Part shown: positions 6,191-15,351 of the stretch, piece by piece | How the letters are laid out: each line of letters begins with the position of its first letter | Position numbering within the stretch: position 1 is the first letter of the stretch | Source of the DNA: Pseudomonas sp. TNT3 | Lineage (GTDB): Bacteria > Pseudomonadota > Gammaproteobacteria > Pseudomonadales > Pseudomonadaceae | Reading direction: 5' to 3' | Assembly (NCBI RefSeq): GCF_010095445.2 | Contig: NZ_WFGV02000037.1 | Coordinates: 1-64,000, forward strand | DNA: 64,000 nucleotides | The notes under the pieces: generated by a model | What the model saw: only the letters and a program-made list of their open reading frames with translations | Databases searched by the model: none | Told to the model about the DNA's origin: nothing | Made by a program: the position numbers and the translations under genes

Positions 6191-8641
6191 ATGGCCTCGC
6201 CAGCCCTTACTCATTTTCTTCCCCGGTTCGGCGTTGCCGCAGCAGTGGCCGGTGTTCTGAGCCTGACCGGTTGTCAGACCTTCAACACGCAGGACACCCT
6301 CCCGCCCTCCACTGGCGTGCAGCCGCTCAAGGGCTTGGCGCAAAACGTGTCGGTACGCCGCAATGCCATGGGCATGCCGTTGATCGAAAGCAACAGCTTC
6401 CACGACGCACTGTTCGCCCTCGGTTATGTGCATGCCAGCGACCGCATCACGCAAATGGTCACTCTGAGGCTGCTGGCGCAAGGCCGTCTGGCGGAAATGT
6501 CCGGTGCGGACTTGTTGGACGCCGACCGCTACATGCGTGCCGTCAACCTGAAGAAAAGCGCGGGTGAGTTGTACAAAGCGTCTTCACCGCGCCTCAAGCG
6601 CTTCTTTGAAGTCTACGCCCGGGGCGTCAACGCCTACCTGTTCCGCTACCGCGACAAGCTGCCGGCGGACCTCGCCGCCACGGGCTACAAGCCTGAGTAC
6701 TGGCAACCGGAAGATTCCGCGCTGATTTTCTGCCTGCTGAACTTCAGCCAATCGGCCAACCTGCCGGAGGAGATTTCCTCGCTGATGCTGGCCCAGACCG
6801 TCACCACCGACAAGCTGGCATGGCTGACGCCGTCTGCGCCCGACGAAAAGCTGCCGGTCGCCGAAGCCGAAAAGCTCCAGGGCATCAAGCTCAACGGGCA
6901 AATTCCGGGACTCGCCGACATCAGCAAAGCCACGGCGCAACTCTCGGACCTGAATTTGCTCGGCGCCACCTCATCGAACAACTGGGCAATCGCCCCGCAA
7001 CGTAGCCGCAGCGGCAAGAGCCTTTTGGCGAGCGATAGCCATGGACCACTGGGTGTGCCGTCGTTGTTCAGTTACGTGCAGATTCGCGCCCCGAAATACC
7101 AGGCCTCTGGCGTGACCATCGGCGGGTTGCCGATGGTGCTTGGCGGTTTCAACGGCAAAGTGGCGTGGAGCATGACCACGGTCATGGGCGACAACCAGGA
7201 CCTGTTCCTGGAAAAAATCAAACGCCAGGGCCACGGTCTCACCTACGAGGCGGGCGGCAAATGGCAGCCCGTGATCGTTCGCAACGAAACCTACTTCGTC
7301 AAAGGCCAGCGGCCTGTTCGCGAAGCGGTATACGAAACCCGTCACGGCCCGCTGCTCAACAGTGCCCAAGGCACCACACTGGCCAACGGTTTCGGCCTGG
7401 CGTTGCAGACGCCGAACTTCACCGACGATAAGAGCCTGGACGCGTTTTTCGACTTGTCCCGAGCGCAGAATGTCGAGAAAGCCTCGGACGCCAGTCGTGA
7501 AATCCGCGCCATTGCCCTGAACCTGGTCTTCGCCGACGCCAGTAACATCGGTTGGCAAGTCACCGGCCGTTATCCAAACCGCCGCGAAGGCGAAGGCCTG
7601 CTGCCATCGCCAGGCTGGGAAGGTCGTTACGATTGGGACGGTTATGCCGACCCGATGCTCCACCCCTACGATCAGGATCCGGCCCAGGGTTGGCTCGGTA
7701 CTGCAAACCAGCGCGTCATTCCCCATGGCTACGGGATGCAGTTGTCCAACTCCTGGTCGGCCCCTGAACGTGGCGAACGCATGGCTGAATTGGCCAACGC
7801 AGGCAAACACGACACGCGTAGCCTGATCGCCATGCAATACGACCAGACCACCACCTTCGCCGCCAAACTGAAGAAAATGTTTGCCGCGCCAGGCATGTCC
7901 CAGCCGCTCAAGCAGGCCATCGAAGCGTTGCCCGCAGCAGACAAAGATAAAGCCCGCGAGGCCTATACCCGCCTGATGGCATTTGACGGCAAGCTCAGCC
8001 CGACGTCCGCCGACGCGGCGATTTACGAGTTGTTCCTGCAGGAAAGCACGAAGCAAATTTTCCTCGACGAATTGGGCCCGGAAAGCAGCCCGGCATGGAA
8101 GGCGTTTATCGCCAACGGCAAGCTGTCCTACGCGGCGCAGGCCGATCATCTGTTGGGACGCGAGGACAGTCCGTTCTGGGATGACGCCCGGACACCGCAG
8201 AAGGAAGACAAACCCGCGATCCTCGCCCGCAGCCTCGCCGCGGCCATCACGGCCGGCGACAGTCTGCTGGGCGCAGATCACAAGGCCTGGCAATGGGGCA
8301 AGTTGCACGGTTATGAATGGAAAAACGCCAGCGGCCAGACTGTCCGCGGTCCACTCGCCGCCGGCGGTGATCACACCACGCTGAACACCTCGGCGTTTGC
8401 GTGGGGCCAGGATTTCAACACCACGCTGGCACCGTCCATGCGCTTCATCGTCGATTTCGGCCAGGCTGAACCGCTGATGGGCCAGAACGGCACCGGGCAG
8501 TCCGGCAATCCGGCGAGCCCGAACTACCTCAACAGCATTGATCCGTGGCTCAAGGGGCAATACATGAGTTTGCCCCTGCAGCCGCAGAACTTTGACAAGG
8601 TGTACGGGAAGACGCGGTTGACGCTGACGCCCGGAAAATAA
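6191..8641 (+). CDS. quiP: Penicillin acylase family N-acyl-homoserine lactone acylase QuiP
   Basis: 816 residues. A signal with lipobox LTGC (Cys28) suggests a lipidated, exported precursor. It is an Ntn-hydrolase: an alpha chain, then the autoprocessing site with SSNNW, so Ser262 would be the new N-terminal nucleophile of the beta chain. Blocks such as NWAIAPQRSRSGKSLLASD and the C-terminal AGGDHTTLN follow. It resembles P. aeruginosa QuiP (PA1032), which removes the acyl chain from long-chain homoserine lactones. Compared with my recollection of QuiP, a segment of about 20 residues just before AGGDHT appears absent. AHL quenching is inferred from homology. Confidence 0.88.
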   Translation: MASPALTHFLPRFGVAAAVAGVLSLTGCQTFNTQDTLPPSTGVQPLKGLAQNVSVRRNAMGMPLIESNSFHDALFALGYVHASDRITQMVTLRLLAQGRLAEMSGADLLDADRYMRAVNLKKSAGELYKASSPRLKRFFEVYARGVNAYLFRYRDKLPADLAATGYKPEYWQPEDSALIFCLLNFSQSANLPEEISSLMLAQTVTTDKLAWLTPSAPDEKLPVAEAEKLQGIKLNGQIPGLADISKATAQLSDLNLLGATSSNNWAIAPQRSRSGKSLLASDSHGPLGVPSLFSYVQIRAPKYQASGVTIGGLPMVLGGFNGKVAWSMTTVMGDNQDLFLEKIKRQGHGLTYEAGGKWQPVIVRNETYFVKGQRPVREAVYETRHGPLLNSAQGTTLANGFGLALQTPNFTDDKSLDAFFDLSRAQNVEKASDASREIRAIALNLVFADASNIGWQVTGRYPNRREGEGLLPSPGWEGRYDWDGYADPMLHPYDQDPAQGWLGTANQRVIPHGYGMQLSNSWSAPERGERMAELANAGKHDTRSLIAMQYDQTTTFAAKLKKMFAAPGMSQPLKQAIEALPAADKDKAREAYTRLMAFDGKLSPTSADAAIYELFLQESTKQIFLDELGPESSPAWKAFIANGKLSYAAQADHLLGREDSPFWDDARTPQKEDKPAILARSLAAAITAGDSLLGADHKAWQWGKLHGYEWKNASGQTVRGPLAAGGDHTTLNTSAFAWGQDFNTTLAPSMRFIVDFGQAEPLMGQNGTGQSGNPASPNYLNSIDPWLKGQYMSLPLQPQNFDKVYGKTRLTLTPGK

Positions 8642-8649
8642 CGCAACCC

Positions 8650-8743
8650 CTGTAGGAGCGAGCCTGCTCGCGATAGCGGTCTATCAGCCACCCAATGAAT
8701 GGCTGATGTACCGCTATCGCGAGCAGGCCCACGCCTACACAGG
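8650..8743 (+). repeat. REP palindrome pair
   Basis: Inverted arms ctgtaggagcgagcctgctc and the complementary copy ending ctacacagg, about 94 bases in all. It lies directly after quiP. Confidence 0.8.
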
Positions 8744-8830
8744 ATTATTTTTGGCTAATAGCATTTTGATAGAACTTCCAGCCCCGCCCCATCCTCATAG
8801 CTAACAAGTCCCTCCATTTTGGTCACAGAC

Positions 8831-9877
8831 ATGGACCTTGTTATCGCCCGCCCCGAAGGCCTGTACTGCCCCGCCGGGGATTTCTACATTGACCCCTGGC
8901 GCCCCGTAGAACGATCAGTCATCACCCATGCCCACGGTGATCACGCCCGCACCGGCAATGAACATTACCTGGCCGCTGCACCTGGCGAAGGGATTTTGCG
9001 AGCGCGCCTGGGACAAGACATCAGTTTACAAACCCTGGCGTATGGCGAGCGCCTGTTGCACCACGGCGTCACCCTGAGTTTTCACCCCGCAGGCCATGTG
9101 CTCGGCTCGGCCCAGGTGCGTCTCGAGTACGGCGGCGAGGTGTGGGTCGCGTCGGGGGACTACAAAATCGAGCCCGATGGCACCTGTGCGCCTTTCGAAC
9201 CGGTGCGCTGCCACACCTTCATCACCGAATCCACCTTCGGCCTGCCCATCTATCGCTGGCAACCTCAGGCTCAGGTGTTTGCCGAGATCAATCAGTGGTG
9301 GCAAGCCAATGCCGCCGAGGACAAGGCCAGCGTGCTGTTCTGTTACTCGTTCGGCAAGGCGCAACGGATTCTCCATGGCATCGACGCCAGCCTGGGTCCG
9401 ATTCTGACCCATGGTGCGGTGGAACCCCTGAACCGCGTGTACCGCGAAAGTGGCGTGTACATTCCGCCGACCCTTTATGCCGGGGACATCAAGAAAAGTG
9501 ACCCGATCATGCGCAAGGCGCTGGTCATCGCGCCGCCGTCGGCCGGGGGCAGTACGTGGATGCGCCGCTTCGGTGACTACAGTGACGGCTTCGCCAGTGG
9601 CTGGATGCGCTTGCGCGGAACCCGACGGCGGCGCGGAGTTGATCGTGGTTTTGTGCTTTCCGATCACGCGGACTGGCCGGGGCTGCTGTGGGCCATCGAA
9701 CAGACTGGCGCGCAACGGGTCATGGTCACCCATGGCTCGGTCGCCGTGCTGGTCCGGCATTTACGCGAACAGGGTCTCGACGCCCAGGGCTTCAGCACGG
9801 AATACGGCGACGATGAGGAAGAACTCAACGCCACCGAAACTGAGACCGAGACCGCAAGCGCCGAGGTGCTGCCATGA
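8831..9877 (+). CDS. Ligase-associated DNA exonuclease (metallo-beta-lactamase/beta-CASP family)
   Basis: 348 residues. The metal-binding motif HAHGDH is at residues 33-38, with PAGHVLGSAQ and a SGDYK segment typical of beta-CASP nucleases. A conserved LSDHADW lies near the C-terminus. It is the exonuclease partner (Mpn/Exo) of the bacterial ligase-associated repair cluster, where P. putida homologues occur beside an ATP-dependent ligase, an Lhr-like helicase and a phosphoesterase. The ligase gene overlaps its stop by 4 bp (ATGA). The ATG at 8831 is preferred over an upstream TTG. Confidence 0.88.
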   Translation: MDLVIARPEGLYCPAGDFYIDPWRPVERSVITHAHGDHARTGNEHYLAAAPGEGILRARLGQDISLQTLAYGERLLHHGVTLSFHPAGHVLGSAQVRLEYGGEVWVASGDYKIEPDGTCAPFEPVRCHTFITESTFGLPIYRWQPQAQVFAEINQWWQANAAEDKASVLFCYSFGKAQRILHGIDASLGPILTHGAVEPLNRVYRESGVYIPPTLYAGDIKKSDPIMRKALVIAPPSAGGSTWMRRFGDYSDGFASGWMRLRGTRRRRGVDRGFVLSDHADWPGLLWAIEQTGAQRVMVTHGSVAVLVRHLREQGLDAQGFSTEYGDDEEELNATETETETASAEVLP

Positions 9878-11562
9878 AAGCCTTTGCGCAGTTGTATGCC
9901 GAACTCGATGCCACGACGTCGAGCAACGCCAAACTGGCCGCGATGCAGCACTACTTTGCCCAGGCTGCACCGGAAGACGCCGCGTGGGCGGTTTACTTCC
10001 TGTCCGGTGGGCGACCTCGTCAATTGGTCCCTGTGCGAATCCTGCGCGAGTTGGCGGTCGCTTTCTCCGGGCTGTCGCCCTGGTTGTTCGAAGAGAGTTA
10101 TCAGGCCGTTGGCGATATGGCGGAAACCATCTCACTGGTCTTGCCCGAAGCCGTTCATAGCTCCGATGACGGACTCGCGGTGTGGATCGAAAAAAAACTC
10201 CTGCCATTGCGCGGTGAGTCACCTGAAGTGCTCGCCGAACAACTGCCCACACTGTGGTCGCAACTGGACCGGTCAAGCCTGATGCTGTGCATCAAACTGA
10301 TCACGGGCAGTTTTCGTGTCGGCGTGTCCAAGCTGCTGGTCACCCGCGCCCTGGCATCAATGGCGCACTTGGACAGCAAGCGCGTTGCCCAGCGTCTTGT
10401 GGGTTACACAGACCTGTCCAACCGCCCCAGCGCGGCCAGCTACTTGAAGTTGATTGCCCCTGAATCAACCGATGAACACGCGCAGCGTGGCGGTCAGCCG
10501 TATCCGTTTTTTCTTGCACATGCGCTGTCGCAACCGGTTGAGCAATTCGAAGCATTGCTCGGCCCGGCCAGCCAGTGGCAGGTGGAATGGAAGTGGGATG
10601 GCATCCGTGCGCAAGTGGTCAAGCGCGAGGGTCGACTGTGGATCTGGTCTCGGGGTGAAGAATTGGTCACCGAACGCTTTCCCGAACTCGACAGCCTGGT
10701 TCACGGCTTGCCCGACGGCACGGTGATCGACGGCGAAATCGTCGCCTGGAAAGCCGCGCCAGTCGACACTGAAGATGCATTTGACCCACAAGCGCCCACC
10801 TCCCCGTCGGTGCAACCTTTCGCTTTGTTGCAACAGCGCATCGGTCGTAAAACCCTGGGCAAGAAAATACTCGATGAGGTGCCTGTGGTCGTGCTCGCTT
10901 ACGACCTGCTGGAATGGGCCGGCGAGGACTGGCGCAACCAACCGCAGGCCGCGCGTCGAGCCCGGTTGGATCAAGTGATTGCCGACTGCGATAGCCCGGT
11001 ATTGCTCGCCTCGCCGGTGCTGACGGGCGACGACTGGTTCGACCTCGCCAGGCAACGGGAAGCTTCGCGCAGCCTGGGCGTCGAAGGCATGATGCTCAAA
11101 GCCCGGGATGCCCTGTACGGGGTTGGCCGAACCAAGGACATGGGGGTCTGGTGGAAGTGGAAAGTCGACCCATACAGCGTCGATGCGGTGCTGATTTACG
11201 CGCAACGCGGCCATGGCCGCCGGGCCAGTTTGTACAGCGACTACACCTTCGCCGTCTGGGACGGTCCCGCCGATGCGAGCGAGCGCACGCTGGTGCCCTT
11301 CGCCAAGGCGTACTCAGGCTTGACCGATGAAGAAATGCGTCAGGTCGACAGCATTGTGCGCAAGACCACGGTGGAGAAGTTCGGTCCGGTGAGCAGCGTA
11401 AAACCGAGCCTGGTGTTTGAGCTGGGATTCGAGGGGATTGCCCTGTCAAAGCGGCACAAGAGCGGGATTGCCGTGCGGTTTCCGAGAATGCTGCGCTGGC
11501 GCCGGGACAAGTCGGTGGATGAGGCTGACAATCTGGCCACCTTGCAAGATCTCTTGGGCTGA
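9874..11562 (+). CDS. ATP-dependent DNA ligase
   Basis: 562 residues. An N-terminal DNA-binding domain (about 1-190) is followed by the adenylation domain with EWKWDGIR, so Lys240 is the AMP-accepting residue. Motifs DGEIVAWK and VEGMMLKARD follow, then a C-terminal OB domain with WWKWK. It is the ligase of the ligase-associated repair set, not the replicative NAD-dependent LigA. It is translationally coupled to the exonuclease by an ATGA overlap. The helicase and phosphoesterase that normally complete the set lie 4.7 kb downstream, beyond an ABC transporter operon. Confidence 0.9.
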   Translation: MKAFAQLYAELDATTSSNAKLAAMQHYFAQAAPEDAAWAVYFLSGGRPRQLVPVRILRELAVAFSGLSPWLFEESYQAVGDMAETISLVLPEAVHSSDDGLAVWIEKKLLPLRGESPEVLAEQLPTLWSQLDRSSLMLCIKLITGSFRVGVSKLLVTRALASMAHLDSKRVAQRLVGYTDLSNRPSAASYLKLIAPESTDEHAQRGGQPYPFFLAHALSQPVEQFEALLGPASQWQVEWKWDGIRAQVVKREGRLWIWSRGEELVTERFPELDSLVHGLPDGTVIDGEIVAWKAAPVDTEDAFDPQAPTSPSVQPFALLQQRIGRKTLGKKILDEVPVVVLAYDLLEWAGEDWRNQPQAARRARLDQVIADCDSPVLLASPVLTGDDWFDLARQREASRSLGVEGMMLKARDALYGVGRTKDMGVWWKWKVDPYSVDAVLIYAQRGHGRRASLYSDYTFAVWDGPADASERTLVPFAKAYSGLTDEEMRQVDSIVRKTTVEKFGPVSSVKPSLVFELGFEGIALSKRHKSGIAVRFPRMLRWRRDKSVDEADNLATLQDLLG

Positions 11563-11917
11563 ACGTCACCTGTTCAGATCAGCGAGCTTAACCTCCTGTG
11601 GCGAGAGAGCTTGCTCCCGCTCGGCTGCGAAGCAGTCGCATCATCGGTGAAAGTGAATCTGAGATTAGGGCCGCTTCGCAGCGCAGCGGGAGCAAGCTCC
11701 CTCGCCACAGATTTTCCTTCGCTGATCTGATTTGGTGCGGGTAATAACTCATGCCCATTTCCGTGCGCAAACGCCCTCCTGGCATCTCACTGAACGCCTT
11801 TTAAAACACTTGTTCGGCAGTGTGGTTCAGAAATTGCTACTTTCTTTAGGTCTTACGCTTTGCAGTAACAATTCATTTGCGCCACGAGCGCTCAAATTGG
11901 TTTTTAGGGATTGAATA
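11563..11917 (+). other. Intergenic region: REP element then leader of the amino acid ABC operon
   Basis: The first half holds the REP pair at 11596-11710. The AT-richer remainder (about 11730-11917) should contain the promoter and leader of the transporter operon. AGGGA at 11906-11910 serves the ATG at 11918. I see no clear -10/-35 pair or ArgR box. Confidence 0.5.
11596..11710 (+). repeat. REP palindrome pair
   Basis: Arms ctgtggcgagagagcttgct and the inverted copy ending ctcgccacag enclose a variable centre. A distinct REP subfamily (gtggcgag type) from the gtaggagc elements elsewhere in the window. Confidence 0.8.
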
Positions 11918-12700
11918 ATGAAAAAAGCATTAATGACCCTTTCTGCACTGGCATTGTGCATGGCGGCCGGTTCCGCCATGGCCAAGGAATACAAGGAGCT
12001 GCGTTTTGGCGTTGACCCTTCCTACGCACCGTTTGAGTCGAAAGCGGCCGACGGCAACCTGGTGGGCTTTGATATCGATCTGGGGAACGCGATCTGCGCC
12101 GAACTGAAGGTCAAGTGCAAATGGGTCGAAAGTGACTTCGACGGCATGATTCCGGGCCTGAAAGCCAACAAATTCGACGGTGTGATTTCTTCGATGACCG
12201 TTACCCCGGCTCGCGAAAAGGTCATCGACTTCTCCAGCGAACTGTTCTCCGGTCCGACCGCCTATGTATTCAAAAAGGGTTCTGGCATCACTGCAGACGT
12301 CGCTTCGCTGAAGGGGAAAACCGTCGGCTACGAGCAAGGCACTATCCAGGAAGCCTATGCCAAAGCCGTTCTGGACAAGGCTGGCGTGAAAACCCAGGCC
12401 TATCAGAATCAGGATCAGGTGTATTCCGACCTGACCTCCGGTCGTCTCGACGCCGGGATCCAGGACATGCTGCAGGCCGAATTGGGCTTCCTGAAGTCGC
12501 CTAAGGGCACCGATTACGAAATCAGCAAGCCAGTTGACAGCGAACTGCTGCCAGCCAAAACGGCTATCGGTATCTCGAAAGGTAACAAAGACCTGAAGGC
12601 ACTTTTGGATAAAGGTATCAAAGCGTTACACGACGATGGCACCTATGCCACCATTCAGAAGAAACACTTTGGCGATCTGAATCTGTACAGCGGCAAATAA
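11918..12700 (+). CDS. Cationic amino acid ABC transporter, periplasmic binding protein
   Basis: 260 residues. Signal peptide MKKALMTLSALALCMAAGSAMA, then a family 3 solute-binding protein with RFGVDPSYAPFESK and GFDIDLGNAICAELK, the pattern of HisJ/ArgT/AotJ proteins for Arg, Lys, ornithine or His. The mature protein ends LNLYSGK. It is the first gene of an operon with two permeases, an aspartoacylase-like protein and an ATPase. A terminator-like hairpin right after it (12707-12733) probably gives excess binding protein over the membrane parts. The exact substrate cannot be fixed from sequence. Confidence 0.88.
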   Translation: MKKALMTLSALALCMAAGSAMAKEYKELRFGVDPSYAPFESKAADGNLVGFDIDLGNAICAELKVKCKWVESDFDGMIPGLKANKFDGVISSMTVTPAREKVIDFSSELFSGPTAYVFKKGSGITADVASLKGKTVGYEQGTIQEAYAKAVLDKAGVKTQAYQNQDQVYSDLTSGRLDAGIQDMLQAELGFLKSPKGTDYEISKPVDSELLPAKTAIGISKGNKDLKALLDKGIKALHDDGTYATIQKKHFGDLNLYSGK

Positions 12701-12706
12701 TGCCCG

Positions 12707-12733
12707 GCGCCCATCTCGCGATGGGCGCTTTTT
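12707..12733 (+). terminator. Intercistronic attenuating terminator
   Basis: Perfect stem GCGCCCATC/GATGGGCGC (12707-12715 and 12720-12728) with a 4-base loop followed by five T. It lies between the binding-protein gene and the first permease gene. Confidence 0.75.
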
Positions 12734-12756
12734 CTACCTGATCAGGTTGCTGATTT

Positions 12757-13485
12757 ATGTTCGAAAACCTCTTACAAAACCTGGGGCTCTCCGCCTTCAG
12801 CCTCAAGGGCTTCGGTCCGTTGCTGTTGGAAGGCACCTGGATGACCATCAAATTATCGGTGTTGTCGTTGCTGGTGGCCGTGTTGCTCGGCCTGCTCGGC
12901 GCCAGTGCCAAGCTGTCGAAAGTCAAACTGGTGCGCGTCCCGGCCCAGCTCTACACCACGCTGATTCGCGGCGTGCCGGACCTGGTGCTGATGCTGCTGA
13001 TCTTCTACAGCCTGCAAACCTGGTTGACGTCGTTTACCGATTTCATGGAATGGGAATACATCGAGATCAACCCGTTCAGTGCCGGGGTCATTACCCTGGG
13101 CTTCATTTATGGCGCGTACTTCACCGAAACCTTCCGAGGTGCGATTCTCGCGGTCCCGCGGGGCCAGATCGAAGCGGCGACCGCCTATGGCCTCAAGCGT
13201 GGCCAGCGTTTCTGGATCGTGGTGTTTCCGCAAATGATGCGTTTTGCGTTGCCGGGCATCGGCAACAACTGGATGGTGATGCTCAAGGCCACCGCGCTGG
13301 TGTCGATCATTGGTCTGGCTGATCTGGTCAAGGCTGCCCAGGACGCCGGTAAAAGCACCTACCAACTGTTTTACTTCCTGGTGCTTGCCGCGGTGATCTA
13401 CCTGCTTATCACCAGTGCTTCCAACATCGTCCTTCGCTGGCTTGAACGTCGCTACGCCGCCGGTTCCCGGGAGGCCGTACGATGA
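12757..13485 (+). CDS. Amino acid ABC transporter permease, HisQ/AotQ type
   Basis: 242 residues with five or so membrane helices. The EAA loop reads EAATAYGLKRGQRFWIVVFPQ, which contacts the ATPase. The N-terminal region LLLEGTWMTIKLSVLSLLVA fits the His/Glu/Gln/Arg permease family. It pairs with the following permease (4-bp ATGA overlap) to make a heterodimeric channel. Confidence 0.85.
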   Translation: MFENLLQNLGLSAFSLKGFGPLLLEGTWMTIKLSVLSLLVAVLLGLLGASAKLSKVKLVRVPAQLYTTLIRGVPDLVLMLLIFYSLQTWLTSFTDFMEWEYIEINPFSAGVITLGFIYGAYFTETFRGAILAVPRGQIEAATAYGLKRGQRFWIVVFPQMMRFALPGIGNNWMVMLKATALVSIIGLADLVKAAQDAGKSTYQLFYFLVLAAVIYLLITSASNIVLRWLERRYAAGSREAVR

Positions 13486-14192
13486 TCGAGCTCCTGCAGG
13501 AATACTGGAGACCGTTCCTTTACAGTGACGGCTACCACATCACTGGCCTGGCCATGACCCTGTGGCTGCTCAGCGCATCGATCTTCATCGGCTTTCTGGT
13601 ATCGATTCCGCTGTCCATCGCCAGGGTCTCGCCCAACGCTTTCGTGCGCTGGCCGGTGCAGTTCTATACCTACCTGTTCCGCGGTACGCCGCTCTATATC
13701 CAGCTGCTGATCTGCTACACCGGCATTTACAGCCTGGCCGCGATCCGCGCTCAACCGGTACTGGATGCGTTCTTTCGCGATGCGATGAACTGCACGATCC
13801 TGGCCTTCGCCTTGAATACCTGCGCGTACACCACGGAGATTTTTGCCGGGGCGATTCGCAGCATGAACCACGGTGAAGTCGAAGCGGCCAAAGCCTACGG
13901 CCTGACCGGCTGGAAGCTGTATGCCTACGTGATCATGCCTTCGGCCCTGCGCCGTTCGTTGCCTTATTACAGCAACGAAGTGATCCTGATGCTGCACTCG
14001 ACAACGGTGGCCTTCACCGCAACCATTCCGGATGTACTGAAAGTGGCTCGGGACGCCAACTCGGCGACCTTCCTGACCTTCCAGTCGTTTGGCATCGCTG
14101 CGCTGATCTACCTGACCGTAACCTTTGCGCTGGTCGGCCTGTTCCGTCTCGCTGAACGCCGCTGGCTGGCCTTCCTCGGGCCGACCCACTAG
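13482..14192 (+). CDS. Amino acid ABC transporter permease, HisM/AotM type
   Basis: 236 residues and hydrophobic, with the EAA motif EVEAAKAYGLTGWKLYAYVIMP near residues 130-150. It starts inside the stop of the preceding permease gene, so the two subunits are likely made in equal amounts. Family-typical FRGTPLYIQLLI is present near residue 66. Inner membrane component of the same importer. Confidence 0.85.
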   Translation: MIELLQEYWRPFLYSDGYHITGLAMTLWLLSASIFIGFLVSIPLSIARVSPNAFVRWPVQFYTYLFRGTPLYIQLLICYTGIYSLAAIRAQPVLDAFFRDAMNCTILAFALNTCAYTTEIFAGAIRSMNHGEVEAAKAYGLTGWKLYAYVIMPSALRRSLPYYSNEVILMLHSTTVAFTATIPDVLKVARDANSATFLTFQSFGIAALIYLTVTFALVGLFRLAERRWLAFLGPTH

Positions 14193-14219
14193 CTCGCCTG
14201 TTTCAGGACATAAAAGCAA

Positions 14220-15338
14220 ATGCGCCACCAGATACATGACTTGCTGGCCCCACTGCCCGGGACCGCGCGACAGATTCACAGCTTCCATTTCGGTCCTTCA
14301 TCGGCCAACGGCAAGGTCTACATCCAGTCCTCCCTGCATGCGGACGAAATGCCCGGCATGCTGGTGGCCTGGCATCTCAAGCAGCGACTGGCGGAGCTGG
14401 AAGCCGCTGGCCGCCTGCGCAGTGAGATCGTATTGGTGCCCGTCGCCAATCCGGTGGGCCTCGAGCAGGTGCTGATGGACGTGCCGCTGGGTCGCTACGA
14501 GCTGGAAAGCGGTCAGAACTTCAACCGCTGGTTCGTCGATTTAAGCGAAGAAGTCGGCAATGAAATCGAAGGCCTGCTCGGCGATGATCCGCAGCACAAC
14601 CTGGAAGTAATCCGCCGCAGCCTGCGCCAAGCGCTGGCGCGACAAAGTGCCGGCACTCAACTGCAATCCCAGCGACTGACTCTGCAACGGCTGGCCTGCG
14701 ATGCCGACATGGTGCTGGACCTGCATTGCGATTTCGAAGCGGTCGCGCACCTTTACACCACGCCGGAAGCCTGGCCTCAGGTCGAGCCACTGGCTCGATA
14801 CATTGGCGCTGAAGCCAGCCTGTTGGCCACTGATTCAGGAGGCCAGTCGTTTGATGAGTGCTTCACCCTGCTCTGGTGGCAACTGAAGGAGCGGTTCGGG
14901 GAGCAGTTCGACATCCCCTTGGGCAGTTTCTCGGTCACTGTCGAGTTGCGCGGCCAGGGCGACGTCAATCACCCGCTGGCCAGCCTCGATTGTCAGGCAG
15001 TGCTTGATTACCTGATCCATTTCGGTGCCATCGCCGGTGAACCGGCACCACTGCCCGAATTGCCCTACCCCGCCACGCCACTGGCGGGCGTCGAACCGGT
15101 GGCCACTCCTGTGGGCGGGTTGCTGGTGTTCACCGCGCTGCCAGGGGAATACCTGGAAGCCGGGCAACTGATTGCCGAAATCATTGACCCGATCCTGGAT
15201 CGCGTCACCCCCGTCCATTGCGCGACCGCCGGGTTGATGTACGCCCGTTCGCTGCGTCGCATGGCCACTGCGGGCATGGTGATCGCCCATGTCGCGGGCA
15301 CTGAAGCCTATCGCAGCGGCTATCTACTTTCGCCTTGA
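14220..15338 (+). CDS. Succinylglutamate desuccinylase/aspartoacylase family protein in transporter operon
   Basis: 372 residues. The zinc carboxypeptidase-like pattern is visible: SSLHADEMPGM near residue 40 (His and Glu ligands) and DMVLDLHCDFE near residue 162 (third ligand His). A C-terminal biotinyl-like beta domain includes GGLLVFTALPGEYLEAGQLIAEI. P. aeruginosa aotJQMOP has a comparable gene (aotO) between permease and ATPase genes. It may trim an acylated amino acid brought in by the transporter, or assist transport; the substrate is unknown. Confidence 0.82.
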   Translation: MRHQIHDLLAPLPGTARQIHSFHFGPSSANGKVYIQSSLHADEMPGMLVAWHLKQRLAELEAAGRLRSEIVLVPVANPVGLEQVLMDVPLGRYELESGQNFNRWFVDLSEEVGNEIEGLLGDDPQHNLEVIRRSLRQALARQSAGTQLQSQRLTLQRLACDADMVLDLHCDFEAVAHLYTTPEAWPQVEPLARYIGAEASLLATDSGGQSFDECFTLLWWQLKERFGEQFDIPLGSFSVTVELRGQGDVNHPLASLDCQAVLDYLIHFGAIAGEPAPLPELPYPATPLAGVEPVATPVGGLLVFTALPGEYLEAGQLIAEIIDPILDRVTPVHCATAGLMYARSLRRMATAGMVIAHVAGTEAYRSGYLLSP

Positions 15339-15351
15339 GGATGCATGCCCC

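Noticed and set aside
6971..8560. 529-codon frame opposite quiP
   Set aside because: No recognisable domain and no ribosome binding site; quiP is intact over the same bases.
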